The position numbers were made by a program, and so were the translations under genes. The notes below the pieces were generated by a model. It was given only the letters and a program-made list of their open reading frames with translations. It was not told where the DNA came from and did no database searches. A stretch of DNA of 64,000 nucleotides from Euwallacea fornicatus (taxonomy: Eukaryota; Arthropoda; Insecta; Coleoptera; Curculionidae): the NCBI RefSeq assembly GCF_040115645.1, contig NC_089567.1, positions 496,001 to 560,000 of the forward strand, written 5' to 3'. Below are positions 22,128 to 34,630 of the stretch, piece after piece. Every line of letters begins with the position of its first letter. Positions within the stretch are counted from its first letter, which is position 1.

Positions 22128-23259
22128 AGGAAACCGAATTTAAACACGAACGGTACTGCAGTCTTGAAGAAGGCCGATCTTCCATAACACGGATCAAAGC
22201 GATGAAAAAACAGAGAAAGAAAAAGGAAAAAATGCAAAGGCCGAATGGTAAATAATCAAAACAATGAATAGGATTGACTAAATATTTCCGGAAGAAGCGT
22301 TTCGCTATGAAAAATAAGCGAATGGTGTAGGTTAGTCAGGTTAACAAATATACACAAACCGTGATCGACATACGTTCTTTTATTCAACAAACTTCGCAGC
22401 TGACGAGATATGGAATTTAAATGATTTCTTGGTATAATAAATATCTCTCAAAATCGCAATCCACATATTAATTGAAGGAACTATAGCACCTACTACTCGC
22501 ACCATTGTTTCTGGGGCACCTTCTACACAAAAGAGTCCACATAGAAACATCATTATGAAGTAAATTCTTGGAATTCTGCGTCACTTTGGCTCGTTTTCAA
22601 TTCTATGTTGTTTTTGGCCATAATTGGAGCTTGATTCCAAAGAGGTTAATCCGCTTTCCAAATCTGCACGACCTTCTCGACCTCCGATGTCTGTTTCCAA
22701 AGACCAGTAAAATCCTCAAATGCAAAAGGTTTTTGTTTACAAAAATCGAAATGAAACCCTGAAGCTGCATCATATCCCGACCGCCACACGGAGCGGGTTC
22801 CTCAACTCGTTAAGTCGCTTCTTCAACGGCGGCGGGTCGTGACCCTACGGCACGCCAATTAATTGGCCCCTAATGTTACCGCACGCGGTCTTCGGCTTTT
22901 TGTCCGGGCCGCCACACGTCGCATCCAACGAACATTCGCTTTGAAATGTTACTTCCTTTTGTTTGTGCTTTGTATATGGTCATCGACAATAAGCGAGCCC
23001 AGTGAAAATACTGAAGCTGTATTTTCTTTGGCTGCACTGAAGAAGTACTGTGTTAAAATTTTATTGCGATTTTAGTACCTTGTTTAGGTCCGTTCGACAA
23101 AGGTATTTCTCACTTGTTTTTCGTTTAGAGAGGTAGAGTTGGGTTAATTAGTGGGACAAGGGCGTTTGGTTAGCACTTTGCTGACCTTTATCCTATATTC
23201 GCGTAATAAGATTACAGTCGTTTCTTTGCTTTCCGCTACAGTGCAGTTTCGGGACAAAT
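22128..23259. other. No gene recognised; local GC-rich patch
   Basis: The stretch 22770-22960 is clearly richer in G+C and CpG than the rest (for example gccgccacac occurs twice, and cggcggcgggtcgtgac), but no frame in it is recognisable. The 70-codon plus frame at 22863-23075 starts within the patch. It could be a promoter-like or first-exon remnant, or foreign insertion; the sequence does not decide. Confidence 0.4.
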
Positions 23260-23650
23260 GCAGACGCGTATGGTGCGGAAATTTTGCAACATCCCAATTT
23301 CGATCAGATTAAAAGCGATTTTGAGAAGTTCGTTCCTTAGGTCTAAATCGGGCCGACCAGGCCCCGTCCATGCGAACAGACGTGAAGGGGCATTACCATC
23401 AATAACAAAAAAATGCCCTCCAATTTACTCCTGGTCGTGGTAAGATAATGTTTCTCGATGATGCGTTCGGGAAAGGATTGTCCATGTAAGTGGAAAATAC
23501 TGACGTGCCCACCTTCAGATCAGAATACCCGCGCAGGATGGAACTCTCGTACAGTCGACGTACGTTTGTCTGTATAAAGTAACTCGAATGGGAGATGGCT
23601 CAAGGACCATCTGTTCTGTCAAATCTCGCTTTGTGAACCAAATTTCAAGC
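23260..23650 (-). pseudogene. Possible Tc1-like transposase relic
   Basis: The minus strand contains GGHFFVIDGNAPSRLFAW followed by TGPGRPDLDLRNELL. This resembles a shortened Tc1 stretch in which F-I-F-M-D-D-N-A-P-x-H-R is joined to W-P-x-R-S-P-D-L-N-P-I-E. If so, about 20 residues between the two catalytic acids are deleted and the final E lies in R-N-E-L. The assignment is weak because the hallmark N-P-I-E is absent. Confidence 0.33.
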
Positions 23651-25369
23651 ACGGTTGAAGTATTTGTCCTTAGAAGGTGTGTAGCGGCTCACAACGCCGA
23701 TCATTAACCCATTTAGGTACTTTTTCAAGCTTGGAATTCCGCATACTCTGTTACCACTCGCAATCCAACCCCGAGCCATCAAGCAGACTCGCAGCTTTTT
23801 TTCTATTTTCAACTTCATCATTCATCGAAACATTTTTGAACGGGGCAATTTACATGAAGCCAATTAAGAAAAAATATCTTCCTGCTCCTCAAAGACAAAT
23901 ACGAAATTCCGAAAGCATCTTAATGGTATCTATCGAATACCGGAGCCACTCTACCGTTCAGAATTAATCTCGCAATTACTCATTAAAATCTACCTTAAAG
24001 TAATTAAACGGAGGCCTGCAGAGCTGAATAGGTACTCCTATAAGTCTATACTCCCATTTGAGATTTCCGATACTGATAGTAACAGAAAAATCGAGGCGAA
24101 GTTTTAAATTACTGTGTTCACTGAATTGTGTACTGCACGGTTAAATGATGTATGCTGCTACTTAGGATTGATGACAGCATCAATTCTTCTTAGCTCAGAT
24201 CCTACCACTCATACTTAGGATGTGTGCGAATAAATAACTTTTGCTTACGACTGAAAACTGAGATATTCGAACTGTAAAATGCTCGTAAATGTTTCCAATG
24301 ATATGCTCAATTTGCAAGTTTGTTATGCTAATATTGCTTACTATTCATATTCCCATCGGAAACCTACTGAGTTCATCAAAATTTAACATGCTCTTTATTG
24401 AGAAGTATTCAAATTAATAAACTCGATAAACATCAATTTAAGAGAGTTGCACCATAGGAACTAAATACAGTAGTAAAGATGCAGTGTTTATGGCTTTTTA
24501 AGTATAGTGAATCGCAGGTGTTATAAGACTTAAACGTAATAATTTAGTAGTTTTAGATCTAAGCGTCTAAATGTCGTTGCTCGATTTCCATTATTCGATT
24601 AATGGAATTGTAGCATTACGGAGGAGGGCGAAGCAATTCCGTTCAGGATCATTTAATTAAATATTGGCCTTTAATCAAATATAACAAGCAGAACTCTTAA
24701 AAAGTCGTTAAAAAATTACAACAAAGCACTGACGCTTTGATAAGAAAATTAGATACGGAAATATACGGCGATAATTAAGGGGAAGTCTAATGGGTTTGTC
24801 TGTAATTTGATGAAACATCCTTAAACTCTCGTTATTCTCAACCATGCTGCTCCTCTCCGGTCTTCAACGCGATCATTCAGGTAGTCAGAGAATACATTTC
24901 ACACCTTTGGTACACGAACATGAGACTTAATAAAATAGCAATGAATGAAACCCACCATTGCTTTCCATTAAAGATCTGGACCGTTCAAATGGAAATTCAG
25001 ATAGAATGTGGATTGCCTCACCGACACGGATTTCTCCTTTTCGATCTCTACAGCCGTATAGGGTGTGACAAATCTGCTGCTTTCGTATGCAAGACTGCAA
25101 TGATGCAAGATGCAAATTATGACCGTCGAAAAAGCAAAATGGTTATATACCAAACTCATCGATACTTTGATAACAGTCGATAACGGAAATGGGGCACGCT
25201 ATAAGAAGGTTTTTAGTATTGTAAGTCGAATTCAAGTTACAACAGTATAGAGAGTGGCTTTTCTGTTGTAAGTAAGAGGGTTTTCATTGGTCAATAGAAA
25301 CTCTTGCACGTACGGAAAATCACATAAATCATAAAATAACACAACGCAAGTTTCCTACCTGCTTCTTTC
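23651..25369. other. No gene recognised
   Basis: Frames at 23677-23967 (plus) and around 24920-25183 (both strands) show no domain, and the latter are equally long on opposite strands. AT-rich. Confidence 0.5.
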
Positions 25370-26175
25370 ATGCATACATAGAGGACCAAGAGACCCGCAT
25401 AAATTGGTTAGAAATTGAAGGAAATATTTTTCTTGAAATGCTGGAACACGTCAAATATCGTTTTTAGTTTGCATTTTTTAACGTAACAGACAGTATACAG
25501 GGTTACCCATGTAGTAGATAAAAGCACTTCTTCATTTTCTTCTTTTGGAACCCCATGTATATTATGACATTTTTGAGTTCTTTGACTGATTCTGAACATA
25601 TTCATGTCCAAATTATTGAAGTATTTGCACAATATGAAAATTAGATTAGCTTACTACAATACCTGACGTCACCCTTATAAACTTTTTTATGAGGGCTATG
25701 TGAAACATGGGATGTACTTAAATAGACCTATTAATATAGAAGAGTTAAAAATTAAAATTACTCAAAATACAAAACAAAAATACAAAATAAAAAAAAAACA
25801 AAAGTACAAAATCCAAAAAAAACAAAAATACCTCCTAAAACGATAAGAAACGTTTTTGATAAATTTGAATTGCGGCTTGTCAGAGAGCCAACAGGACACT
25901 TTTCGGACATTTAATACCGTAAATTATAGTAGTTTTTATTGTAATTTTTTGAGTATTAATAGTTCTATCGTTATTTCAATTTTTTTGAAATTTTTTTCAA
26001 AAACTGTTGGCTCTAGACATGGGTATGTTACCCGAAACGTCAAAAAATGCACAACTAAACATAATATTTGACATGTTTCAGCATCTTCATGAATAACATT
26101 TTTCTCAACTTTTAACGAATTTATGCGGGACTTTTGGTCCTCTATGTGTGGATATATCGTGATTTGCGACAGCAA
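25370..26175. mobile_element. Foldback element with arms of about 150 bp
   Basis: The left arm 25370-25520 is the reverse complement of 26014-26175. Shared blocks include ggaccaa/ttggtcc, ctctatgt, cataaatt/aatttatg and gcattttttaacgt/acgtcaaaaaatgc, and the inner ends are tacagggttacccatgt and acatgggta-gttaccc. Between them lie an A-rich tract (25760-25840) and a second small inverted pair, agagccaacag at 25884-25894 with ctgttggctct at 26004-26014. A third copy of the arm sits at 52573-52765. The frames at 25408-25632, 25856-26071 and 25936-26208 fall in arms or loop and are not considered genes. Confidence 0.75.
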
Positions 26176-28029
26176 ATTCTCTGTTTTTTCTTCTTGTGGA
26201 ACAACCAACTGATGTCGTCTAGGCGCAGAAAGTAAATAATTCTAATGCATGCGAGAAATATAAAAATACGAAATGAAAAATAATTTTAATTCGTACTAAT
26301 TGCAGAAGAACGCAGTCAAAGCTCCATAGAGATATTTTAAGGCGTTTTCCAACTAGCAAAATGAATACACGTAAAAATTGTCAATGTAATATGGGTTTAC
26401 CTCTTATCCACTGAACACTTCTAGTCCACGTAACAGTAATTAATTCTAATTAATATTCTCGATCCATTTTTGCACCTGTATCAACCTAGGCAGTAAATAA
26501 CCATTTATCAATGAAGCATTTTTAATTGACTGTTACAATCCCAGAAACCGATTCTGCGAGCTATAAGGGAGATAATTGTAAAACAAATAAATCTTCTCTA
26601 TCTTCAGAGATCCCGGGGCTTCAAGGCACTTATACCGCTTTATAATTAGAATGAGGAAAACGTTATTTAGATTTTCTGGGTATTCGCTATTGCCATAGTC
26701 AGTTTTGTAATTAAATTTTTGTGTCCAGATTCAATTTCCGAACACCTGCAGAAAACTTAAAATGTTACAAGTTTTGGCCCCTCGATTTATCAAATCTCTT
26801 CCTCTGGTGCACTTTAAAGCCACTCTTCAACTGATTTAATTACAGCAGGTCATGTTCCATCATAGCTAAACCAACTTTAACATGATGCCCGTTGATATAA
26901 TGTGTTATTCATACGCTTATTGTGACACGATGACATGACGAAAAAATGAATGGATTCCAGAATCCACCCCACTGATTGACGACCACTTCAGAATTAAAAA
27001 TCAAATTAATGAGAATTCTATTGTATTTATTAGGTATTGTTATTCAATAGTAATGGTATTGTTTGGTTTAAGTAGTAAACGTGCTCAAACTGTATGAACA
27101 TTACGAACTGCAACAGCTAAATGTTAGTAAAAATAACAATTTTGGAAAAAAAAACGTTATTTTCGCACTTTGTATTTTCAGTATTTAAAATGAATATGTG
27201 GGAAAACGCTCGTATCATGCCGATTTTTCATTCGAGTGGAACAATTATTTGTTGTAATTTCAACCCTTCACCCTCAATCCTTGAGCAGGGCTAACAGTTA
27301 CCCTCAAAACTTCTAATGGTAAGGGCTGTTGAGTGGTACCTCGTTTTAAAGGTACTTGTACCCTGGTTGTAACCTTCAAACTTGAAGCCGCTGCTACGGT
27401 CCCCGTTATTATGACAGCTTGTCAAAATTCGTAGGGCAAAAAGCTTTTACTTCATGATTCATTTATCGCAAGAAGAGTTGCGGACTTAAAAATTAGGGCA
27501 AGCAGACTTTTTAAAGTGAAATATCGCTGAATCGTTTTCACGGGCATAAGATTTACCACTGAAATTTACCAAGGTACAATTCTTTATTTATTATTTTTTC
27601 TTATAAAATATGGGTAATTAAAAAAAATATATATATATATAATTACATTAGCTTTGTTATCAATTTATTATATGCTGGAAATGACTATACCTTCATACAA
27701 TAAAAATTAATTTTGTTTCCTGCAGCCTTTGACAAGTCTCCATTTATCCCATTAATATAACATTCAAGACTTGTCACATTAACGAGGATAATGGGAGCGT
27801 TATCGAACTTGGAGATTATAATCAGGATGCATCAACTTTTAAAATGAGGCACGACTCGAAACTCCTTCCCATTGGAAATTTTGGAAGAACTGTCGCCCTT
27901 GGTCAGGGATTGAGGATGAAAAGTTGAAAATACAATAAAACAATTTGGTGTAGGTGGAAAGATTTTGCCTTCTCCAGAACATGCGCATTTGTCGCATTCA
28001 TGGCGTGTCCCTAATTTCATGTCCTTGTC
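26176..28029. other. No gene seen; AT microsatellite
   Basis: AT-rich, with a short (AT)n run at 27628-27641. A small inverted pair gacaagtct/agacttgtc lies at 27730-27776. The minus frame 27832-28020 has no domain. Confidence 0.5.
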
Positions 28030-28215
28030 CCAAACCGTTTTTGAAATATTAAAAAAAAAAATATATATATATACATATATATAAAAAAAAAATTGAACAC
28101 TCTGTATTTTGAAAACGAAGCGATTTCGGATCTAATTTTGAGCGATCTAAATATTTATTTTTACCAGCTCGACATTCGCTGAAGGTTTTTCTGTATGTTT
28201 ATAAAACGGCTTTTA
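28030..28215 (+). repeat. Dispersed repeat, copy at 28.1 kb
   Basis: Same-orientation relative of 9440-9600. It is interrupted by an expanded (AT)n/A-rich stretch at 28050-28092, and then shares gaacactctgtat, the block gaagcgatttcggatctaat and, at the end, gtatgtttataaaac. The AT expansion explains its greater length. Confidence 0.7.
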
Positions 28216-31130
28216 TACATTTGCTTATTAATAAAAAAATATATTATTTTTTTTTCGTGAATTTCTACTTTGCTTAACGTCTAATTGTTACAGCTGGCAA
28301 TGGAGGACAATTTAAAGTTTAAGTCTAATGATATATTTTTCAAGTAAATAATGTATTGATTCCAGTTATGAAAGCTAGTTTGGTAACGAAGTCGCGAAAA
28401 TTTCTCTAGTCATTCATTTCAGCTTTCTGAAAAACGAACAATTATTCTATTAGGCCGTGTAAAAACTCAATATTAATTAAAACAAAACAAACTGCAGTCA
28501 TCGAAGATAAAATCGAGTGAAAATTACCTTATATGGCAGTCGCGTATCCGGTCGAGGACTTATTACAGATGCAAAAGACCATGTAAAACGTAATTAGTTG
28601 ATACTATCAAAGAGGTCCGAGTTGTAAAATTCGCATTATTATATATTTTATCTTAATTTTCTGTATTTCTTATCAACGACGTTCTTAAACACTCTTTTAG
28701 ATGGCGATCAGCCGCAGGAGATGGGCTTTGTTTAAAACAAGCGAACAATTATTACGAAAAACGGTAAAATCCTATCGTTTTACTTTATTGCACTTGAAGT
28801 AATAATAGTTTACATTACGAGGGGGAAAAGATAGTTTTCTTCAAAATAATAATTTTTTTTTTCAATGAGTTTGATCAATAAATTGTTGGAACGAAGAAAT
28901 TTTATGTTGCGTTCATCTATGCAAGTCCAGTTCGGATACGCCGATCTTCATGTTATAAGTATGGAGGGTGAAATCATGAATTTCTGTAATTTCTAAATTA
29001 ACAGAGGTACTGGTAACGAAATATGCCAACATCAAGTCTGACAGAATTTTACGTTGAATTTCGAGTTTGCACCGAATCTCGAATTTTGCACCAGCGGTTT
29101 CGTTGACTTGCCGCCAGGAGGTAAAGTTTTCCCTGGAAAAGTCAAATTCCACTTTTCACCTGCCGATTTGCAGAGTTAAGATTTAATTCTGTAATTGGTG
29201 CGTGGAAAGTAGTTTACGTTGTTAGTATGGCGAGTGCTACAGTTTTAAAATTTTTAAGATGTTCTATCCGGCATTTTAATTAGAAAAAATAAATTCACAC
29301 TTTTGGTCATAGTGACTTCCATGAAATAGTCTTTTGAGCACACTTTCTATAGTGATATACCTTTTCAACAAGAAAACCTGATAAGATCAATCCAAATAGA
29401 ATTTGACGACTCGCCTTTTGTATTGTAAATATCTTTCCTTTCTCGGAAGGAAAATGGCATCGCAGCGTGACAGGCAGCTATCAATTTGATAAGAAATTGA
29501 TAAATTCGTTGTATTTTTGTGAAACAAGATAGTGGTATCAGAGATAGGCGTAAACTTTTCTGCGCTATCAAGCGCGGCTGCTACGAGTATAAAGTTCACC
29601 ATCCCTAGTGATTTCAATTTAACCTCATTTGACCACCCAAAAATGTGATTTGGAACAACCTTGCGACAAACGGGGTTGTTTTTGGGTGCACTGGTTACAA
29701 CTTTGCTATAAATTTTTTTGCGGTCGACCGTTTCTGAGATATAGACTCTTCTTTATTTGCGAGCCCCGCCCACGTTGAAATTTCCGGTCCTCGTCAATAA
29801 GCATTGAATTAAGCTAGAAGTAGACATTTACTTTTGTTCTCTCTTATTGTGTAGAATCCGAAGTTCGCACTCACAGGAAGTTCATTCTCAAACATCAGAA
29901 TCAAATCCCTGCAATTTTATAATGTCGAAAATAGATAAGACTTATTATTATCCTGCATAATACACAATGATTTACAGTAATTGAATTAGTTACCAACAAA
30001 GGCTCATCGGAGTATTACAATACAATAGATCCGGTATTAATGCGGATTACCATACCACCCATAGGAAACGATAACCTTAGCAGCAGCAACAACAATTAAA
30101 ACTAAATAGGTATTATTTGAAGCGCAGTTGATACCTGTAATCCTAATTAGCTAGGTAGTACCCTGCTCCTAACGTCAGTTTATTGTTCCAAGAAAGGCCG
30201 TTTTGGCTTCATTATTATGCAATTAATACTTCATTTTGATAGCGGCGATTTCCCGTTGCTGCTAGTAAAAAAGTGTGTTCAATTTGTAGGCGCACCATAG
30301 AAATTCAGTGTTCACAGTAAAATATACCAGTGGTAACAAGGTATCTACACAACCCAATACCAATAAAGTGCCATTGAAATTGCAAAGTTATGCGGTTCGA
30401 CGCTATCTCAAATCAAAATCACGATTCGTCTTGGCTCGTACTCTCATTCAACCTGAAAGAAATGCGTATCAAAGGGGTTATGCCGCCTAAATTGTTAAAA
30501 AGTGCAAAACGAATGCAACAAAATGCGAATTCGGTTTATGTGAGTCATCTGTTCAAAGCTCCCTTTCCAATTGCTGCAATTTCAAGGCTCATTTCGTCAA
30601 ATAAATTTTAGGAAAAGTTTGTGCAAAATCGAAGAATGCACAGGCGATGGAACTTCGTGGAAGGAATCTTTTAGGTGCATACTTTGTGATCACAAAGCTT
30701 ATTCGACGTACAAGTAGGTCTATAAAAGTCAAGTCATCCACTTAAATCTCCAGTTTTATTATTAGTTATAGAATACTTAGACAGTGCCCATCCAGTTCGC
30801 GGATCAAAAAAAGAGGCTAAACTCGCATCGCTGGTTGTCATGGTAATGTTATAGAGAATAACCGCCCGACCGGAACTAATCGGCACTCCGTGCGTTAAGA
30901 AGAAAAGCTCGAGAGTTATAAAGAAGAATCTGGGTACTGTCTTTGATCTTTGGTCAACCAAGTTGACCGGCGGCTATTTGGTTAGTTCGACGGTCGAAAC
31001 AAGAGGACTTGAGTAGGTCCGAAATTTGTGTCCGTGAAGATTAATAAATTTGTGCTGGTTTTGAAAATCTATGAAGGGCCGAAATCATGCATTTTCGAAC
31101 GAGTATTACGGCCGAAAGGTCTTTTTTTTA
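28216..31130. other. No gene recognised
   Basis: The minus frame 28913-29152 and the overlapping minus frames 29365-29617 show no domain. The stretch 29640-29790, with gacaaacggggttgtttttg and tttctgagatatag, resembles short insect repeats but has no partner here. Minus frame 30734-30961 has coding-like composition (about 75 codons, starting from TTG) but no recognisable domain, signal peptide or splice context. Confidence 0.45.
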
Positions 31131-32635
31131 TACAGGGTTGTTCGCTAAGCGCGCGTCGAACAATTGTAGCCTTATTTATGGCTTTTATTGAAAATTGTTG
31201 TTACAGTTGTACCTAGGGCCTGATAAGATATATTTTTAAAACATTCTCATTTATACAGGGCAGGCCAAAAAAAAACAATACAAACCTATGTTTTTCTCAA
31301 ACGAAACATTCTAATTATTGTTGCATTTGTGGGTTCTACATTTAATTTTAATTCAAGTTTATTGATACGTAGGTATTCTTAGAATTAATAGTTTTCAAGA
31401 TATCTGCAACTGAAAGTTAAAAATTGCAGTTGCAGATCTCTGCGAAATTGCGAGTTGTTAACGAACGCAAAGGCACTTTGCTACTCTTTTGTCACAATAT
31501 AGTAGAAGGTCCACATTTTGGTTCGCTATCGAGCTTTTTTTAACACGTTCTACAGGGTGTCCGCAGCAATAGAGCCTACTTCAACATCGATAAGTGGTCA
31601 AAACGTCAAAATTCCAAACGGACCCGTACCATTATATTGGTGGTTTATGAAACTACGTCGAAAAAGAATCTATGTTTTTGTGTGATTTTGCCTGACCAGT
31701 TTGCACCAAGATAGTACATTCCTAGTTCCAATTTATAATGTAGATATGATAGACACATCTATGGAAACAGCTAAATGCAGATAATACATTTCGTGTGTCA
31801 AATGCTTCTCTTGTTCTTTCCTGCATATTTGTTGCTGGAGCTAGAGGTGATCTGTAGATCAGAGTTACTGAATTGCAATGGATGGCTGATTAACAGTTTT
31901 TTAAAAATGTTTATTTGATTTTTCTAGCTTATGTCACATACTCGTAACTATGACGTAGTGTTGGTGTTGCCTGTACTTATCCGCTTCCATAGATACATCT
32001 ATCATACTCGCATTGTAAATTAGAGTTAGGGACGTATTGTCCTTGCATAGACTTGTAAAACAACATTACACGAAAACCATGCAACTTTAGTACAGATAAT
32101 TAGAGGTGAGCATAGGTTCTCTTTCGCCGCAGTTTCGTAATCTACCAAAGTTCCATTTAAATTTTTTAAGTTTTGACCACTTATTGATGTGCAATTTGGC
32201 TCTATTTTTGTGGACACCTTGTAGAAAGTATTAGGCAAAATTAGGGAGCATATCGAAATATGGATCTTCATACCGTGACAAAATAGAGTTCCGAAATACC
32301 TTTCCGTTTGTTAACAATTTACGATTTTTCACACATCTGTAACAGTCACTTTCAACGTTCAGTTGCACATATCTTGAAAACTACTAATTCTCAGAATATC
32401 AACGTATTAATGAACTCGTGTGAAAACTGAACGTAAAATTCGGCAATGCGAGAGTAGCTAGGGTGTTCAATTAGAAAAAAATGTACTGTACCTTTTTTTG
32501 ATATACCTTGTATTAATGGAAATATTTTTTAAACGCACCTTATAAGGTGCTACGTATAACTGTAAAAACAATTTTCGATAAAAGCCATAAATAAAGCCGT
32601 AATCGTCTGACGCGCGCTTAGTGGACAACTCTGTA
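31131..32635. mobile_element. Foldback element of 1.5 kb
   Basis: The left end TACAGGGTTGTTCGCTAAGC at 31131 pairs with the right end gcttagtggacaactctgta at 32616-32635. Arms of about 640 bp (31131-31771 and 31985-32635) flank a loop of about 210 bp. Matching blocks run along the whole arm: aaagccataaataa/ttatttatggctttt, gcaactgaa, gataagtggtcaaaac/gttttgaccacttattg, and tatctatcat-type blocks at the inner ends. The arms differ by substitutions and indels of the order of a quarter of positions, so it is older than the 10.3 kb foldback. A second tacagggtgtccgc motif at 31550, inside the left arm, suggests nesting or internal duplication. No transposase motif was read. Confidence 0.83.
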
Positions 32636-34014
32636 GATACTTTTGGTGTGGCTAACACGGTACTTCCTTCTGCCGACCAGAACTAAACCGAAGACGATGG
32701 CCTTTAGTGGAGACTTTATAGTTTTTCTACTTTATTTTCCTGCTCTCTTTTTTCTCGATCTCCAGTTCCACCATTGAGAAAACATGCAGCAGTCTGGACG
32801 AGAAATTCTCAGTGTCTCTATATCGCGTTAGTTCCACGAACTATGTAGCACAACAGCTTCCGCCCCCTCCTGTAGATGCGACGTACATAATCGTTCATCC
32901 AATGGCGGATCTTTGTAGATCACGCAACCCATCTCACACTGAGTACCACCGTATATTTTCTATGTCCATTATTTCGTTCTAGGCTCGCATTGGGCAAAAT
33001 AGCGGAAACAGTCGATTTATGAACACCGGCTCCCTGGGGGCAACTGAAATAATTATCGCGGTGATTTAATGCTGTTATCAGAGTTAGCAACTAATTTCAG
33101 GAGCTCTACCCAGATTCCGATACGCAGGTATGTCTTAAATACTTTTAGTTTGCAGCTGGTTCTTGATGGTGCCGCTGCACTCCTTTGCGAACCGCTTATG
33201 GAGAGGTCGTTTTATTTTGTAAATGTATGCAGAAAATTGGAATGCCTTTTTGGGTGTAGGCATTGTAAGCTTACGTAACTTAGAAACCAGTGATTTATCA
33301 GCTTGAGTAACGACAGACCGGCCAGGTGCAGAAGGCTCATTTGAGTGTGGAAAAAATCGCGATGCATCGTTACGAGAAAAGTGCTCACTTCGAACTTTAA
33401 TAAATTAAAGTGTCTCGTTGATATTACGGGCTCATTACATGTTAGATCTCACGAAGGGTCACGATAACTATATAAAGCTCCTCCACTCGGTCGTAAATTT
33501 CCATAGCCCCCAGAGTTCAACTTTTCACTTAAATTATAGCGTCGAAATGTCATATGATGGAAATTCCCCGCGTTGCTGTATTTTTCCCGATGGAGTCAGT
33601 TTATGGGAGTTGTTAGGGGACCGCCAAAGGAGAAAGATAAACTGCAACATCAACCAGCCGCATGTATGATGGTAGACGAACCAATCGGCCAAGAGTTTGC
33701 TGGATTTATGTTTGAACATGAACGCGTGTGCCCCGATCATATTTACGTTTTCGAAATCGGTGTTCCGCGCCCAGAAATGCTTCGAGAAATGTTGCGGAGT
33801 TCCTGCACATCTTGGGAACTACATTTCTCTGTAGGGCCATTTGTACCGGAAAACCAGTTCAGGAAAGATCTGCGATTCTATCAAAAGTTGTTGTGTAAAT
33901 AGCCGTCGAACTATTACAACTTAATCGACTTTCAGGCAGATTTTTCAGTTGTTCGATTTTTTAGTGGTGCCATTCAACACCGATCCCTGCCAGAGCGACT
34001 GTTGCCAGAGCGTA
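32636..34014. other. No known gene; one unrecognised frame
   Basis: At 33558-33902 a plus frame of about 114 codons without stop is richer in GC than its flanks. It lacks an ATG near its start, contains P-P-K-E-K-D and R-P-E-M-L-R-E-M-L, and matches no family I recognise. Frames on the other strand overlap it. At 33101-33127 a 27-base segment is bounded by ttcag and gtatgt, a splice-like arrangement, but without an adjoining coding frame. Confidence 0.35.
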
Positions 34015-34200
34015 TACAGGGTGTCCCACGACAGAGTTTGGAGCCAATCTCTTACTGTTCTGTAAAAGTTTTAAAAAAGGTTTTAGTAGAAACGCACGGG
34101 GCTGTGTTGGGGCTACAAGTTGAAGTGATAAGAAAACATGCAGGGAAGCGTATAAAGCTATGACAAAAGTAACTCGCAACTTTTTAAATGGTACACCGTA
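34015..34200. mobile_element. Short MITE-like element with TACAGGGTGTCCC end
   Basis: The left end tacagggtgtcccacgac at 34015 and right end aaatggtacaccgta at 34186-34200 form an imperfect terminal inverted repeat (TACAGGGTGTCCC against TACGGTGTACC). Length is 186 bp. The minus frame 33961-34179 coincides with it and is not considered a gene. The left terminal motif recurs at several other sites in the window. Confidence 0.6.
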
Positions 34201-34630
34201 TATATCCCTGAATATTAGAGCTCGTGGTCACAATCTAGGCGCATTCGATTTAGATTGTGCTATGTTTACAATCAACAGATTGTAAGATAAAAAAGATATT
34301 TTGAAGAAGTCCTTTTCATCACCTATCCGATAGGATCAGGTGCTTTATAGGTAAGGAAAGCCCGACTCACTACCGTGGGCAGATCTACGAAATCACGCAT
34401 GCAAAGAAGCACTTTTCCTTTGTATGCGAAATTTTTCCATTAAATATGTTTTCTTGAGTGCGCAACATTAACCAATCATTCAACCACCCATTTAACAAAG
34501 TTTATATGTATTACTGCTTATGAGATCCCTTATTTGCTTCTTTATATCGGACCGTGCATATCGACGTAAGAGACCAATAACTTATTATTGAAATGAGCAC
34601 TACATGGACTCAGCTTTAATAACCAACTTA
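34201..34630. other. No gene seen
   Basis: AT-rich, with no frame or repeat of note. Confidence 0.5.

Noticed and set aside
25740..25840. A-rich acaaaatacaaaa tract as possible poly-A tail of a retroposon
   Set aside because: It lies in the loop of a foldback, with no retroposon body or target duplication.
28050..28092. (AT)n and A-rich tract
   Set aside because: Ordinary microsatellite expansion inside a dispersed repeat; no further meaning visible.
33101..33127. Micro-exon candidate between ttcag and gtatgt
   Set aside because: The downstream acceptor would leave an intron of only 28 bases, and no coding frame joins on either side.
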